A stretch of 5,860 nucleotides of DNA from Spirochaetaceae bacterium (GTDB lineage Bacteria > Spirochaetota > Spirochaetia > UBA9216): NCBI GenBank assembly GCA_028527945.1, contig JAQQAK010000202.1:1-5860 (forward strand), given 5' to 3'. Under the pieces are notes generated by a model, which saw nothing but the letters and a program-made list of their open reading frames with translations, did not search any database and was not told the origin of the DNA. How positions within the stretch are numbered: position 1 is the first letter of the stretch; each line of letters opens with the position of its first letter. The translations under genes and the position numbers were made by a program. Below, in pieces: positions 5,573 through 5,860 of this stretch.

Positions 5573-5860
5573 GCATAATTCTTGATTCGATACAATTTAC
5601 ACAAGGTGATTTTAATTTATCTTTAGATCTTAAAATTAATGATAATGAATTCCATTCTATAATAGGGCCATCTGGCTCAGGGAAAACAACACTTCTAAGA
5701 TTACTTGCAGGTTTTTTAAAACCTGATAGCGGTAAAATTATTATAAATGGGAAAGATTTTTCAAATATTCAGACCTCTAAAAGAAATATAGGAATGGTTT
5801 TTCAGGATTACGCACTTTTTCCTAACATGAATGTTTTTAACAATATCGCTTATGGTCTAA
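5569..5860 (+). CDS. thiQ: Thiamine ABC transporter ATP-binding protein, 3' end cut off by window
   Basis: This is the ATPase that powers thiamine import, binding the EAA loops of ThiP on the cytoplasmic side. Only the first 97 codons are present. Visible are an antiparallel-beta start (IILDSIQFTQGDFNLSLDL), Walker A GPSGSGKT (33-40), LRLLAGFLKPDSGKI (42-56), and the Q-loop in MVFQD (Q79) followed by YALFPNMNVFNNIAYGL to the window end. The signature motif, Walker B and H-loop lie outside the window. The segment after the Q-loop reads more like the PotA/FbpC group than E. coli ThiQ as I remember it, so the thiQ name rests mainly on the operon: riboswitch, thiB and thiP upstream. The TTG start overlaps the thiP TGA by 4 nt (TTGA) and is preceded by a strong Shine-Dalgarno. 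If the cut-off part had a C-terminal regulatory domain, a different ABC subfamily would be suggested. Confidence 0.88.
   Translation, partial: MSIILDSIQFTQGDFNLSLDLKINDNEFHSIIGPSGSGKTTLLRLLAGFLKPDSGKIIINGKDFSNIQTSKRNIGMVFQDYALFPNMNVFNNIAYGL

Noticed and set aside
5711..5726. Near-palindrome resembling GGTTTTAAAACC inside thiQ
   Set aside because: It encodes the normal AGFLKPD segment after Walker A and is imperfectly symmetric, so the likeness to the 2645 palindrome is probably chance.

Overview
The window looks like ordinary chromosome from an AT-rich bacterium, most probably a Treponema-type spirochaete. That assignment is an inference. It rests on the murG-cvpA-holB gene order away from a division/cell-wall cluster, on a secreted binding protein whose signal peptide ends in FAGGQ without a lipobox cysteine, and on a thiamine-type ABC transporter like the riboswitch-controlled TbpABC described in Treponema denticola. 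No phage, transposon, integron, CRISPR or toxin-antitoxin signature is visible.

Left half, minus strand: murG (2617-1538), cvpA (1547-1044) and the DNA polymerase III delta' subunit holB (1051 to beyond base 1) form a tight operon. The genes overlap by 10 and 8 nt. They cover the last membrane step of peptidoglycan precursor synthesis, a small membrane protein of the colicin V production family, and a clamp-loader subunit. The first two relate to the envelope; the third does not, so the link is one of expression rather than pathway.

Middle, 2618-2856: a 239-bp divergent regulatory region. It holds a candidate murG promoter on the minus strand, a candidate thi promoter on the plus strand whose -35 box lies one base from the murG -35 box, a 12-bp perfect palindrome, a clear TPP riboswitch aptamer (about 2728-2809) and a short leader with a strong Shine-Dalgarno. 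No intrinsic terminator lies between aptamer and start codon, so control of translation initiation is the likeliest mode.

Right half, plus strand: thiB (periplasmic binding protein), thiP (two-domain permease) and thiQ (ATPase, cut by the window end) form the thiamine/TMP/TPP importer. When intracellular TPP is high the riboswitch should turn the operon off. Both downstream genes appear to start at TTG codons overlapping the preceding stop codon, by 8 and 4 nt, each with its own Shine-Dalgarno.

I found no convincing undescribed system. The points most worth a second look are the hand-drawn riboswitch switching model, the back-to-back divergent promoters, and a large helical insertion in the delta' subunit.
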